Positions 15,514 through 24,035 are shown, counted from the first letter of the stretch. The stretch: 41,668 nucleotides of DNA from CALAEC01 sp050692915 (GCA_050692915.1 JBOGVU010000015.1:1-41668), one strand, 5' to 3'. Numbers and translations are program-made. Notes: generated by a model from the letters alone, not told the origin.

Positions 15514-16489
15514 GGTCTGGGACGAGGCCGTCCGGGTGCTCGACGGGGCGGAGGAGGTGACGCTGGTGTGTCACGTCAACCCCGACCCCGACGCCATGGG
15601 CTCGATGCTGGGCCTGGCCGCCTTCCTGGCACACCGCGGGGCCAGGGTGGCGGCGGCGTCCCCGACCCCGCCCTCCGACCTCCCGCGTTGGGTCGAGGCG
15701 CTCCCCGGTGGCGAGCACCTGGTCGCCCCGGGCCACCTGGCCAAGCAGCCGGCGGTGCTGGTGACCCTCGATGCGGCGGACGTCGGCCGGCTCGACGGGC
15801 TGGCCCACCTGGTGCGGCGTTCCGGCGCGGTGATCTGCATCGATCACCACCGGACGAACCCGGGGTTCGGCACCGTCAACCTGATCGACCCCGAGGCCTC
15901 TGCCACGGCCGAGCTCGTGTTCCGCCTGATCGAGCGGATGGGAGGGGATCTCACGCCCGAGGTGGCGGCGTGCCTGTACGCGGGGATGGTCACCGACACC
16001 GGCCGGTTCCAGTTCGAGAACGCCTCGCCTGACGTGCTCAGGATCGCGGCGCGGCTCCGCGAAGAGGCGTTCGATCACGCCCGCCTGGCCCAGGCCCTGT
16101 ACGCCGACGGGAGCGTCCCGTACCTGCATCTCCTGGGGAGGCTCCTGGACCGGGTGAGGCTCGACCCGAAAGCCAAGCTGGTGTGGACCTACCTGCTCCA
16201 GACCGACCTCAAGGCCGGCGGCGTCCCCATCCACGAGACCGACGACCTGATCGACCTGGTCCGGACCGCCCGGGAGGCCGACGTGGCGGCCGTGTTCAAG
16301 GAGCAGGTGGCCGGTGGTTTCAAGGTCTCGCTCCGCTCCCGCGGCGACACCGACGTGTCCGCCGTGGCCGGGCGCTTCGGCGGCGGTGGGCACCGACTGG
16401 CCGCGGGGTACACCTCGCGGGCGACGCTCGAGGAGAGCGTGGCCCAGCTCGTCGCCGCGGTCGCCGCGGCAGGCGCGTCGACGGCCTGA
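15500..16489 (+). CDS. nrnA: DHH/DHHA1 phosphoesterase, NrnA-like
   Basis: NrnA-type enzymes degrade nanoRNAs or 3'-phosphoadenosine phosphate and, in some Actinobacteria, cyclic dinucleotides. The DHH domain has HVNPDPDAMGSMLGL near residues 19-33 and DHHRTNPGFG near 115-124. The C-terminal DHHA1 domain has the glycine-rich GRFGGGGHRLAAG motif near residues 292-304. ATG 15500 overlaps rbfA by 14 bases; GTG 15503 is an equally good alternative. It lies between rbfA and truB as in many Actinobacteria and Bacillota. Substrate choice among the NrnA activities cannot be read from sequence. Confidence 0.92.
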   Translation: MVTAEVWDEAVRVLDGAEEVTLVCHVNPDPDAMGSMLGLAAFLAHRGARVAAASPTPPSDLPRWVEALPGGEHLVAPGHLAKQPAVLVTLDAADVGRLDGLAHLVRRSGAVICIDHHRTNPGFGTVNLIDPEASATAELVFRLIERMGGDLTPEVAACLYAGMVTDTGRFQFENASPDVLRIAARLREEAFDHARLAQALYADGSVPYLHLLGRLLDRVRLDPKAKLVWTYLLQTDLKAGGVPIHETDDLIDLVRTAREADVAAVFKEQVAGGFKVSLRSRGDTDVSAVAGRFGGGGHRLAAGYTSRATLEESVAQLVAAVAAAGASTA

Positions 16490-16495
16490 TCGTCG

Positions 16496-17338
16496 ATGGC
16501 CCACGGGCTCCTGCTGGTCGACAAGCCGAAGGGCATCACGTCGCACGACGCGGTGGACGCGGTTCGCCGCGCCCTGGACATCCGCAAGGTGGGACACGCC
16601 GGCACCCTCGATCCGATGGCCACCGGCCTGCTGGTGATGGGGGTGGGCCGGGCCACCCGCCTCCTCCGGTTCCTCGGCGACATGGACAAGGAGTACGAGG
16701 GCACCGGCCGGCTCGGCCAGGAGACCGACACGCTCGACGCCGAGGGCGAGATCGTCCGTACCGCGCCGGTGGATGTGTCCGAAGCGGACGTGGTCGGAGG
16801 GATGGTCGCGCTGACCGGCGAGCTCCGCCAGCGGCCGCCGGCCTACTCGGCTGTCAAGGTGGGCGGCCGGCGGCTGCACCGCGAGGCCCGGGCCGGGCGC
16901 CCGGCCGAGGCCGAGCCGCGGAACGTGAGGGTGGACGTGTTCGAGCTGAGAGCGTTCGACGGACGTGACGTGGACTTCCGGGCCGTGTGCTCCGGCGGCA
17001 CGTACGTGCGGTCGCTGGTCGCCGACCTCGGGGGGCGGCTGGGCACCGGCGCCCACCTGACCCGGCTGGTCCGAACCCGGGTCGGGCCGTTCAGGATCCA
17101 GGACGCCTCGCCGCCGGACGCCCCCGGGCCGCTCCTGCACATGGAGCGGGCCGTGGCCCATCTCCCCCGGATGGAGCTGTCCGAGGACGAGGCCGAGGCG
17201 GCCGGGCACGGGAGGCCGCTGGGGCCCCCGCCCGGACCGGGGTTCCACGCCGCCTTCGAACCGGGGGGCCGGCTCGTCGGCGTGTACCGGGACTGCGGGA
17301 CCAGGGCCTGCCCCGAGGTGATCATCCCCCGGGAGTAG
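16496..17338 (+). CDS. truB: tRNA pseudouridine(55) synthase
   Basis: TruB makes pseudouridine 55 in the T-loop of tRNAs. The N-terminus LLLVDKPKGITSHDAVD is canonical, and the catalytic Asp is D39 in GHAGTLDPMATG. The RPPAYSAVKVGGRRL segment and CSGGTYVRSLVADLG complete the catalytic domain; a short PUA-like tail ends the 280-aa protein. It follows nrnA by six bases. Confidence 0.96.
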   Translation: MAHGLLLVDKPKGITSHDAVDAVRRALDIRKVGHAGTLDPMATGLLVMGVGRATRLLRFLGDMDKEYEGTGRLGQETDTLDAEGEIVRTAPVDVSEADVVGGMVALTGELRQRPPAYSAVKVGGRRLHREARAGRPAEAEPRNVRVDVFELRAFDGRDVDFRAVCSGGTYVRSLVADLGGRLGTGAHLTRLVRTRVGPFRIQDASPPDAPGPLLHMERAVAHLPRMELSEDEAEAAGHGRPLGPPPGPGFHAAFEPGGRLVGVYRDCGTRACPEVIIPRE

Positions 17339-17351
17339 AGTCGGTGGTTCG

Positions 17352-17750
17352 ATGTCGCGCTGGAACCGATCGGTGGCCTGGATGGCCGGGGCCGTCGGGG
17401 TCGTGCTGGGTGGCATGCTCGGCGTCGTGGCCGGCGGGCTCATCTGCGTGGCCGCGGGGGAGTGCGGGCTGGAGGGATTACTGTTCGCAGGCTGGGGCCT
17501 GATCATCGGCATACCCGTGGGAGGCTTCGGGTTTGCCTCGCTGGCGTCCCGGCTCCAGCGCTCCGGGCGGCGGAGCCAGCTGGCCGCGCTCGGGGCGTTC
17601 CTGGGGGCCGTGCTGGGGTTCGCCGCCGCGCTGCTGATCGGGTTCATCGGTTCCTGGTCCCTCCAGCCGGCCAGGTTCGGGGTGGCCCTGCTCGTGCTGG
17701 TTCCGCTGTTCGCGGTGTCGGGCGCCAGGATGGCCGTTCGAAGCAGCTGA
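17352..17750 (+). CDS. Small four-helix membrane protein of unknown function
   Basis: The 132-residue protein has four hydrophobic segments (about residues 9-35, 42-62, 78-100 and 106-126) separated by short basic loops, so it is an integral membrane protein with a positively charged loop near residues 66-76. I recognise no family. A TAGAGT overlapping the truB stop lies ten bases upstream of the ATG and could be a weak promoter. Position between truB and ribF suggests it is simply carried in the operon. The frame is clear; the function is unknown. Confidence 0.65.
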   Translation: MSRWNRSVAWMAGAVGVVLGGMLGVVAGGLICVAAGECGLEGLLFAGWGLIIGIPVGGFGFASLASRLQRSGRRSQLAALGAFLGAVLGFAAALLIGFIGSWSLQPARFGVALLVLVPLFAVSGARMAVRSS

Positions 17751-17768
17751 CCCTGACCCTCGGTCGGA

Positions 17769-17774
17769 TACGCT
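17769..17774 (+). promoter_or_regulatory. TACGCT -10 element for leaderless ribF
   Basis: TACGCT ends seven bases before the ribF ATG at 17782, with no Shine-Dalgarno between. The geometry matches the other leaderless starts in this window. Confidence 0.5.
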
Positions 17775-17781
17775 CACGTCG

Positions 17782-18729
17782 ATGGAGATCTTTCACGGCC
17801 TGGGCAGCTTGCCGACCGAGGGGTCCTCCTCGGTGACGATCGGCTTCTACGACGGCGTGCACGCGGGGCACCAGGCCGTGATCGGGAGGGCCGTGAAGGT
17901 CGGCGCCGAGCGCGGGCTCCGTCCCGTGGCGGTCACCTTCGATCGGCATCCCCTGGAGACGCTCTCGCCGGGGAAGAAGCCGCCGCTCCTCACCACGCTG
18001 CGCCGGAAGGCGGAGCTCATCGAGGCCCTCGGTGTCGAGGTCCTGTTCGTCCTGGAGTTCACCGAGGAGGTCAGCCGGTGGTCCCCCGAGGACTTCGTCG
18101 AGGGCGTGCTGGTCCGGGGGCTCCAGGCCCGGCACGTGACGGTCGGGGCGAACTTCACGTTCGGCCACCGGGCCGCGGGAACGGCGGCCACGCTTGCCGA
18201 TCTCGGAGCGAGCCACGGGTTCACCGCCGAGGCTGTGGAGACGGTCCTGGTCGAGGGCCGCCCCGTCTCGTCGAGCTCGATCCGGGAGGCCCTGACCGCC
18301 GGCGACCTCGGCTGGCCCGAGCGAGCTCTGGGCCGCCGGTATCTGGTGGATGGCACCGTGGTGCCGGGGGCCGGCCGAGGACGGGGACTGGGGTTCCCCA
18401 CTGCCAACCTGCGGACCCCCGACGGCATCCTCCTCCCGGGCCGGGGCGTGTACGCGGGCCGGGCCACCGCCGGCGAGGGGACCTGGCCGGCGGCGATCAA
18501 CATCGGGGTCAACCCCACCTTCGGGCGTGAGCCCCTCCACCTGGAGGCGTACCTGCTCGGGTTCGACGGCGATCTGAGCGGCTCCGTCCTCACCGTGGAG
18601 TTCTGGGCCCGTCTCCGGGACGAGGTCCGGTTCGACGGGCCCGCGGAGCTGGGCCGGCAGATCGAGCGGGACGTCGAGGCCACCAGGCGGCTCGTCGCGG
18701 GGGAGCGGAGCCCTCCTGTGGTACCCTGA
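17782..18729 (+). CDS. ribF: Bifunctional riboflavin kinase / FAD synthetase
   Basis: RibF makes FMN and then FAD. The N-terminal FAD-synthetase domain has the nucleotidyltransferase start TIGFYDGVHAGHQAVI (about residues 20-35), FTFGHRAAG in place of the usual F-x-FG-x2-R-x-G, and SSSIREAL near 170. The C-terminal riboflavin kinase domain has GRGRGLGFPTANL near 202-214, GVYAGRAT and the INIGVNPTFG strand. Length (315 aa) is normal. rpsO follows six bases after the stop. Confidence 0.96.
   Translation: MEIFHGLGSLPTEGSSSVTIGFYDGVHAGHQAVIGRAVKVGAERGLRPVAVTFDRHPLETLSPGKKPPLLTTLRRKAELIEALGVEVLFVLEFTEEVSRWSPEDFVEGVLVRGLQARHVTVGANFTFGHRAAGTAATLADLGASHGFTAEAVETVLVEGRPVSSSSIREALTAGDLGWPERALGRRYLVDGTVVPGAGRGRGLGFPTANLRTPDGILLPGRGVYAGRATAGEGTWPAAINIGVNPTFGREPLHLEAYLLGFDGDLSGSVLTVEFWARLRDEVRFDGPAELGRQIERDVEATRRLVAGERSPPVVP
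18722..18727 (+). promoter_or_regulatory. TACCCT -10 element before rpsO
   Basis: TACCCT overlaps the end of ribF and ends eight bases before the rpsO ATG at 18736. No Shine-Dalgarno is present, so rpsO may be leaderless or have a one- or two-base leader. Confidence 0.4.
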
Positions 18730-18735
18730 CCTGCG

Positions 18736-19005
18736 ATGACGCTGACGAAGGACGCCAAGACCAGCCTCATCGAGGAGCATCGGAGGACCGAGCAGGACAC
18801 CGGATCGCCGGAGGTCCAGATCGCCGTTCTCTCGAGGCGCATCGACGAGCTGACCGAGCACCTCAAGGCCCACTCCAAGGACCATCACTCGCGGCGAGGC
18901 CTCCTCCAGATGGTGGGAAGGCGCCGCCGCCTCCTGGAGTACCTTCGCCGCAGCGACGTGGAGCGATACCGTACGCTGATCGGGCGGCTGGGCCTGAGGC
19001 GGTAG
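18736..19005 (+). CDS. rpsO: 30S ribosomal protein S15
   Basis: S15 binds the 16S rRNA three-way junction early in 30S assembly. The 89-residue sequence is canonical: an N-terminal helix with EEHRRTEQDTGSPEVQIA, the HLKAHSKDHHSRRGLL signature, and a C-terminal LEYLRRSDVERYRTLIGRLGLR. The rpsO-pnp pair is conserved across bacteria. The 170-base gap to pnp is the longest inside this operon and is structured. Confidence 0.98.
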   Translation: MTLTKDAKTSLIEEHRRTEQDTGSPEVQIAVLSRRIDELTEHLKAHSKDHHSRRGLLQMVGRRRRLLEYLRRSDVERYRTLIGRLGLRR

Positions 19006-19175
19006 CGAAGGAGGGATAGCCAGGATCACAGCGAACTGACCGAGCAGGAGCGTGCGATCGGGCGGTCAGTTATCAGTCGCGGACCCCGGACCAATGCCGG
19101 CCCGAGGCCCACCACTGACAACTGGCCCGCCTCTCGCTCCTCGGACAGCCACACGACGAGAGAGGAGCAACCGCA
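19006..19175 (+). promoter_or_regulatory. Structured leader of pnp with competing inverted repeats
   Basis: AACTGACCG (19034-19042) and CGGTCAGTT (19063-19071) form a perfect 9-bp hairpin. The ACTGA/TCAGT words recur at 19073-19077 and in ACTGACAACTG (19114-19124), giving alternative stems. GCTCCTC (19136-19142) is perfectly complementary to GAGGAGC (19162-19168), which contains the pnp Shine-Dalgarno. CGCTCCT (19135-19141) is also perfectly complementary to AGGAGCG (19046-19052) in the loop of the first hairpin. That pairing would free the Shine-Dalgarno. In E. coli the rpsO-pnp intergenic hairpin is the site of RNase III/PNPase autoregulation. Confidence 0.5.
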
Positions 19176-21503
19176 ATGGAACCCATCAAGGACTCGCGCA
19201 CCATCGGTGGCGCGGACATCACTTTCGAGACCGGCAAGCTGGCCATGCTGGCCGGCGGCTCGGTCGTGGTCACGATCGGAGAGACCCAGGTCCTGGTGAC
19301 CTGTACCAGCGGCCCCGCCCGCGAGGGGATCGACTTCTTCCCCCTCACGGTCGACGTCGAGGAGCGTATGTACGCCGCCGGGAAGATCCCCGGCGGCTTC
19401 TTCCGTCGCGAGGGTCGCCCGTCCGAGACGGCCATCCTCACGGCCCGGCTGATCGACCGGCCGCTCCGTCCGACGTTCCGGACGGGTTTCCGGCAGGAGG
19501 TGCACGTGGTCTGCACCGTGCTGTCGGCGGATCAGGCCAACCCCTACGACGTCCCCGGCATCAACGGTGCCGGGCTGGCGGCCACGCTGGCCGGGCTGCC
19601 GTTCGACGGCCCGGTGGCGGCGGTCCGACTGGGGCTGATGAACGGCCGTTGGAAGGTCAACCCCACGTACCAGGACCTGGACCTGGCCACGTTCGACATG
19701 ATCGTGGCCGGTAGGAAGAACGACCAGGGCGGCGTGGACATCCTCATGGTCGAGGCGGAGGCGCCGGACGACGCGCTGAAGCACATCGCCGAGGGGAACC
19801 CCGCGCCCACCGAGGAGCTCGTAGCCGAGGGCCTCGAGGAGGCCAAGAGGAACATCGGCGAGATCGTCGACTTCCAGCGCGAGTTCGCCGAGCGGTTCGG
19901 GGCCGCCGAACGCGAGTTCCCCGTCGAGGTCGACTACGAGGATGAGGTCGTGGCGGCGGTCGATCAGTTCGCCAGGGGCCGGGTGGCGGAGGCCCTGAAG
20001 ATCGCCGACAAGACGGAGCGCTCGTCCACGCTCGACACCCTCAAGGCGGAGCTGGGGACCCACCTCACCGACGTCTGGGAGGAGGACGTGTACGCGGCCC
20101 GGGTCCAGCAGGTGAGCCGGTACTACAAGGACCTCCAGAAGGACGTGATGCGCCGCCGGGTCGTCGAGGAGGGGATCCGCATCGACGGCCGTAAGGCCGA
20201 CGAGCTCCGGCCGATCTCGTGCGAGGTCGGGCTGGTTCCCAGGGCCCACGGCTCTGGGCTGTTCCAGCGCGGCGAGACGCAGGTCCTCAACGTGATCACG
20301 CTGGGGATGCTCCGCATGACCCAGACGATCGACACGATCGACCCTGAGGAGAGCAAGCGCTACATCCACCACTACAACTTCCCGCCGTTCTCCACCGGGG
20401 AGACCGGGTTCATGCGTGGGCCGAAGCGCCGGGAGATCGGGCACGGCGCCCTGGCGGAGCGTGCGCTGGTCCCGGTGATCCCCGACGAGCAGGAGTTCCC
20501 GTACACGGTACGGCTCGTCTCAGACGTCCTCCAGTCGAACGGCTCGACGTCGATGGCCAGCGTCTGCGCGTCGACGCTCTCCCTGATGGATGCGGGGGTG
20601 CCGATCCAGGCGCCGGTGGCGGGGATCGCCATGGGGCTCATCGCCGAAGGCGGCGAGTTCGTCACGCTCACCGACATCCTGGGGGCGGAGGACGCGCTCG
20701 GCGACATGGACTTCAAGGTCGCGGGGACCCGGGACTTCGTAACCGCGCTCCAGCTGGACACGAAGGTCACCGGCCTGCCCGCCGAGGTCCTGAACGGGGC
20801 CCTGAAGCAGGCCCGGGACGCCCGGCTGTTCATCCTCGATCGGATGCTGGAGGCGATCCCCGAGCCTCGCGATGCGCTCTCGGCGACGGCTCCCCGGGTG
20901 ATCACCAAGCAGATCCCTGTGGACAAGATCGGCGAGGTCATCGGCCCGAAGGGCAAGCGGATCAACGAGATCATCGCCGCCACCGGCGCCGACATCGACA
21001 TCCAGGACGACGGCACGGTGTTCATCGGCTCGCGGGAGGGCGAGGGTGCCGAACGGGCCATCCAGATGATCGACGAGATCCTCAACCCACGGATCCCCGA
21101 GGTGGGGGAGCGGTTCCAGGGCAGGGTGGTGAAGACGACCACGTTCGGGGCCTTCGTGAACATCCTGCCGGGCCAGGACGGCCTGCTCCACATCTCCAAG
21201 CTCGGACGGGGGAAGCGGGTGAGCTCGGTCGAGGAGGTGGTGAACGTCGGCGACGAGCTCGAGGTCATCGTGACCCGGGTGGAGGAAGGCGGCCGCCGCA
21301 TCGCCATCGATCCCATCTGGGAGGACATGAGCGACGACGACGTCAAGGAGCTGCTGACCCGAGCGCAGGAGGAGCCCGCCGCGTCCCGGGGCGACCGGGG
21401 CCGTGATCGGGATCGGGGCCGCGGGGACCGTGACCGCGGCCGTGGAGATCGTGACCGGGGCCGCGGGCGCCGGGGCGGCCCTCCGCGCCAGCGGGAGGAG
21501 TGA
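19176..21503 (+). CDS. pnp: Polyribonucleotide nucleotidyltransferase (PNPase)
   Basis: PNPase is the phosphorolytic 3'-5' exoribonuclease of the degradosome. Two RNase PH domains frame an alpha-helical linker (about residues 12-230 and 310-545), with GKIPGGFFRREGRPSE in the first and the active-site region KVAGTRDFVTALQLDTK in the second. KH (about 580-640, IGPKGKRINEI) and S1 (about 645-715, GAFVNILPGQDGLLHIS) follow. The last 45 residues are a run of RGD/RDR/RGR units ending in RRGGPPRQREE, an RNA-binding-like disordered tail. ATG 19176 has GAGAGGAG upstream, a site that the leader can mask. The M16 peptidase gene follows directly. Confidence 0.97.
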   Translation: MEPIKDSRTIGGADITFETGKLAMLAGGSVVVTIGETQVLVTCTSGPAREGIDFFPLTVDVEERMYAAGKIPGGFFRREGRPSETAILTARLIDRPLRPTFRTGFRQEVHVVCTVLSADQANPYDVPGINGAGLAATLAGLPFDGPVAAVRLGLMNGRWKVNPTYQDLDLATFDMIVAGRKNDQGGVDILMVEAEAPDDALKHIAEGNPAPTEELVAEGLEEAKRNIGEIVDFQREFAERFGAAEREFPVEVDYEDEVVAAVDQFARGRVAEALKIADKTERSSTLDTLKAELGTHLTDVWEEDVYAARVQQVSRYYKDLQKDVMRRRVVEEGIRIDGRKADELRPISCEVGLVPRAHGSGLFQRGETQVLNVITLGMLRMTQTIDTIDPEESKRYIHHYNFPPFSTGETGFMRGPKRREIGHGALAERALVPVIPDEQEFPYTVRLVSDVLQSNGSTSMASVCASTLSLMDAGVPIQAPVAGIAMGLIAEGGEFVTLTDILGAEDALGDMDFKVAGTRDFVTALQLDTKVTGLPAEVLNGALKQARDARLFILDRMLEAIPEPRDALSATAPRVITKQIPVDKIGEVIGPKGKRINEIIAATGADIDIQDDGTVFIGSREGEGAERAIQMIDEILNPRIPEVGERFQGRVVKTTTFGAFVNILPGQDGLLHISKLGRGKRVSSVEEVVNVGDELEVIVTRVEEGGRRIAIDPIWEDMSDDDVKELLTRAQEEPAASRGDRGRDRDRGRGDRDRGRGDRDRGRGRRGGPPRQREE
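21391..21480 (+). repeat. Degenerate in-frame repeats coding the RGD/RGR tail of PNPase
   Basis: Variants of a GACCGnGGCCGnG-type unit recur about six times at the 3' end of pnp and translate as alternating Arg-Gly-Asp and Arg-Asp-Arg. The tract may vary in length between strains by slippage. Confidence 0.5.
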
Positions 21504-21504
21504 C

Positions 21505-22791
21505 CTGACCTCCCAAGAGCGCGGCACCATCCGCCGCAGCGAGCACGGGTCGGGCATGCGCCTGGTCAGCGAGAGCATGCCCTGGGTCCGCTCCGTCTCC
21601 CTGGGCGTCTGGGTCACCGCCGGCTCCCGGGACGAGCACCCCCGGATCGCCGGGGCCTCGCACTTCCTGGAGCACCTCCTGTTCAAGGGGACCCGGACCA
21701 AGACCGCGCGGGAGATCGCCGAGGCCTTCGATGTGGTCGGCGGCGACCTCAATGCGTTCACCGCGAAGGAGCACACGGCCTTCTACGCCCGGGTCCTCGA
21801 CAGGGACCTGCCCATGGCCGTGGAGCACCTCTGCGACATGATCCAGCACTCGCTGATCAGGGCCTCCGACCTCGACGCGGAGCGCACCGTGATCCTCGAG
21901 GAGATCAACATGCACGAGGACGCCCCTGACGAGCTCGTGCACGACCTGTTCATGGAGCACCTGTGGCCGGGCCACCCGATCGGACGCTCGGTCCTGGGGT
22001 CGGTGGAGACGATCTCGGCGATGTCCCGGGACCAGGTCCGGCGGTTCTGGCGGCGCCACTACGTCCCTGGCAACTTCGTTGTGGCCGCGGCCGGCAACCT
22101 CGACCACGACCACCTGGAGGAGATGGTGTCCTCGTACATGGACACGACCGACCCCGGTGATCCTCGAGGCACGGTGGTACCCGCCCAGGGCGAGCCGCCG
22201 TCCCCGACAGGTGGGGCACACATCCGCCATCGCCAGACCGAGCAGGCCCACATCTGCGTCGGAACAGCCGGGCTGTCGCGGAACGACCCACGGCGGTTCG
22301 CCATGGGGGTGGTCAACGACGCCATCGGGGGCGGGATGTCCTCCAGGCTCTTCCAGGAGATCCGCGAGAAGCGCGGGCTGGTGTACTCGGTGTTCTCCTA
22401 CCATTCGATGTTCGCGCAGACCGGGGCGTTCGTGATCTACGCCGGCACCGCACCCTCCCGGGCCCGGGAGGTCCTCGGCCTCATCGCCCGCGAGCTCGAG
22501 AGCGTGGCGGAGAAGGGCGTCACCGACCAGGAGCTCGATCGGGCCAAGAGCCACATGAGGGGATCGATGGTCCTGTCGCTGGAGGAGTCCAGCGCCCGGA
22601 TGAGCCGGGTGGCGAAGTCCGAGATCGCCCACGGCGAGGTGATCGGCCTGGACGAGGTGCTGGAGCGGATCGACGCCGTCACCGCGGACGACGCCAGGAG
22701 CGTGGCGGAGGACGTGCTGACCCGGCCGCGGGCGGTCACGGTGGTGGGGCCGTTCGACGACGGCGAGTTCGCCGAGTTCGCCAGGCAATGA
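21505..22791 (+). CDS. M16-family zinc peptidase (PepR/MlpA-like), start uncertain
   Basis: The inverted zinc motif HFLEH is at about residues 53-57 from a 21505 start, with the downstream Glu ligand in EEINMHEDAP, both typical of the processing-peptidase family found next to pnp in Actinobacteria and Bacillota. The body (ASHFLEHLLFKGT, GGDLNAFTAKEHT, RSVLGSVETI) matches that subfamily. The family N-terminus aligns with TIRRSEHGSGMRLVSE, but no ATG, GTG or TTG lies between the pnp stop and this point. CTG 21505, with GGGAGGAG ending four bases before it, gives a family-like start. ATG 21556 would trim the first strand, and GTG codons further up overlap the pnp tail. It overlaps dapB by four bases. 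Confidence 0.88.
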   Translation: MTSQERGTIRRSEHGSGMRLVSESMPWVRSVSLGVWVTAGSRDEHPRIAGASHFLEHLLFKGTRTKTAREIAEAFDVVGGDLNAFTAKEHTAFYARVLDRDLPMAVEHLCDMIQHSLIRASDLDAERTVILEEINMHEDAPDELVHDLFMEHLWPGHPIGRSVLGSVETISAMSRDQVRRFWRRHYVPGNFVVAAAGNLDHDHLEEMVSSYMDTTDPGDPRGTVVPAQGEPPSPTGGAHIRHRQTEQAHICVGTAGLSRNDPRRFAMGVVNDAIGGGMSSRLFQEIREKRGLVYSVFSYHSMFAQTGAFVIYAGTAPSRAREVLGLIARELESVAEKGVTDQELDRAKSHMRGSMVLSLEESSARMSRVAKSEIAHGEVIGLDEVLERIDAVTADDARSVAEDVLTRPRAVTVVGPFDDGEFAEFARQ

Positions 22792-23549
22792 TCCGCGTCG
22801 GCGTCCTCGGGGCGGACGGCAGGATGGGCCACATGGTGTGGGCCAACGTCCTGGCCGATCCCGAGATGGAGCCGGTGGCCGCGGTGGATCCCTCCAGCGC
22901 GGGCAAGCGGATGCCGGGCGGGCCAGCCATCGCCCCCGGTGTCGAGGCGCTCGAGGCGGCCGGCGCAGAGGTGGCCGTCGACTTCACCCGGCCGGACGCG
23001 GTCATGGAGAACGTCGAGTGGCTGATCGAGCACGGCATCCACGCGGTCGTCGGCACGACGGGGATCGGTCCGGCCGAGCTCAACCGGATCCGAGTCTGGC
23101 TCGAAGGCGTGCCGGAGGTCGGCGTGGTGGTGGCCCCGAACTTCTCGATCGGCGCCGTGATCGCCCAGCGGCTTTCCGAGGAGGCGGCCCGGTTCTTCCC
23201 CGCTGCCGAGGTGATCGAGCTTCACCACGACCAGAAGCTGGATGCGCCGTCAGGGACGGCGGCGGCCACCGCCCGCCGGATCGCCTCAGCTCGGAAGGAG
23301 GCCTGGGCAGGCCCCGGGGGAGGGGAGTACCGCGGCGGCGAGATCGACGGGATCCGGGTGCACAGCGTCCGGCTCCCCGGGCTGGTGGCGCACCAGGAGG
23401 TCATCTTCGGGGCCCAGGGGCAGACCCTGACGATCCGCCACGACGCCCCCGACCGATCCTGTTACATGCCCGGCGTGCTGCTGGCGATCCGTCAGGTCGG
23501 GGGCCGGCCGGGCCTCACCGTGGGCCTCGAGCCGCTGCTCGACCTCTGA
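22788..23549 (+). CDS. dapB: 4-hydroxy-tetrahydrodipicolinate reductase
   Basis: DapB reduces the dapA product in the lysine/diaminopimelate pathway. The NAD(P)H site is VGVLGADGRMG (residues 4-14), the VVGTTG strand follows near 90, and the catalytic signature ELHHDQKLDAPSGTA is near residues 145-159. The length is normal (253 aa). The start overlaps the M16 gene (ATGA). Its stop is one base from the opposing gene at 23551. No dapA is present in this window, though dapA commonly lies between dapB and rnj in related orders. Confidence 0.96.
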   Translation: MIRVGVLGADGRMGHMVWANVLADPEMEPVAAVDPSSAGKRMPGGPAIAPGVEALEAAGAEVAVDFTRPDAVMENVEWLIEHGIHAVVGTTGIGPAELNRIRVWLEGVPEVGVVVAPNFSIGAVIAQRLSEEAARFFPAAEVIELHHDQKLDAPSGTAAATARRIASARKEAWAGPGGGEYRGGEIDGIRVHSVRLPGLVAHQEVIFGAQGQTLTIRHDAPDRSCYMPGVLLAIRQVGGRPGLTVGLEPLLDL

Positions 23550-23550
23550 C

Positions 23551-23973
23551 TCACGTCCTCGTCCCCTCGGGCTCCCCGACGAGGTGCGTCACCGTGACAT
23601 CGAAGGTCCGCTCCACACGATGAGGGAGGTCCTGACGGAGCCACCGGGACAGGCCCGGGGGGAACGTGGACAGGATGATCTCGTCGAAGTTCCGCTCTCG
23701 GACCGCGTCCGCGATGGCCTGGAGCGGGGCCTCGTCGCCGATCTCGCCCTCGGCCTCGGCACCCAGGTCCCGGAACCTCGCCAGGGCCCGTTCGAGGCGT
23801 TGGGCGGCGATGGCCCGAGCCTCGCCCTCGGTCCACACCGCGTGCTCTTGCGGCTGCGTGGCGGGGACCACGATGTGGAACTCGGATGGGCCGGCCGCCA
23901 GGCAGGCCCTGACCTTCTCGGCGAGGTGCTCGCCACCGAGCGTCTGGTTGGCGACCACGAGGTAGCGGCGCAT
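23551..23973 (-). CDS. Universal-stress-like / nucleotide-binding alpha-beta protein
   Basis: The 140-residue protein begins MRRYLVVANQTLGGEHL and alternates strands and helices (FHIVVPATQPQE, the long helix with EARAIAAQRLERALARF, FDEIILSTFPPGLSRWLRQDLPHRVER, VTVTHLVG). This is the layout of universal-stress (Rossmann-like) domains, seen in many actinobacterial genomes as a stand-alone protein; no ATP loop is clear. ATG 23973 follows GGAGGAGGT at good spacing, with a TATCAT -10 at 24000-23995. The function is unknown. Confidence 0.75.
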   Translation of the reverse strand: MRRYLVVANQTLGGEHLAEKVRACLAAGPSEFHIVVPATQPQEHAVWTEGEARAIAAQRLERALARFRDLGAEAEGEIGDEAPLQAIADAVRERNFDEIILSTFPPGLSRWLRQDLPHRVERTFDVTVTHLVGEPEGTRT

Positions 23974-24035
23974 CAGCACCACCTCCTCCGACAGATGATA
24001 CCGCGGCGGCCGGGGATCGGCTCGGATCGGTTCGG

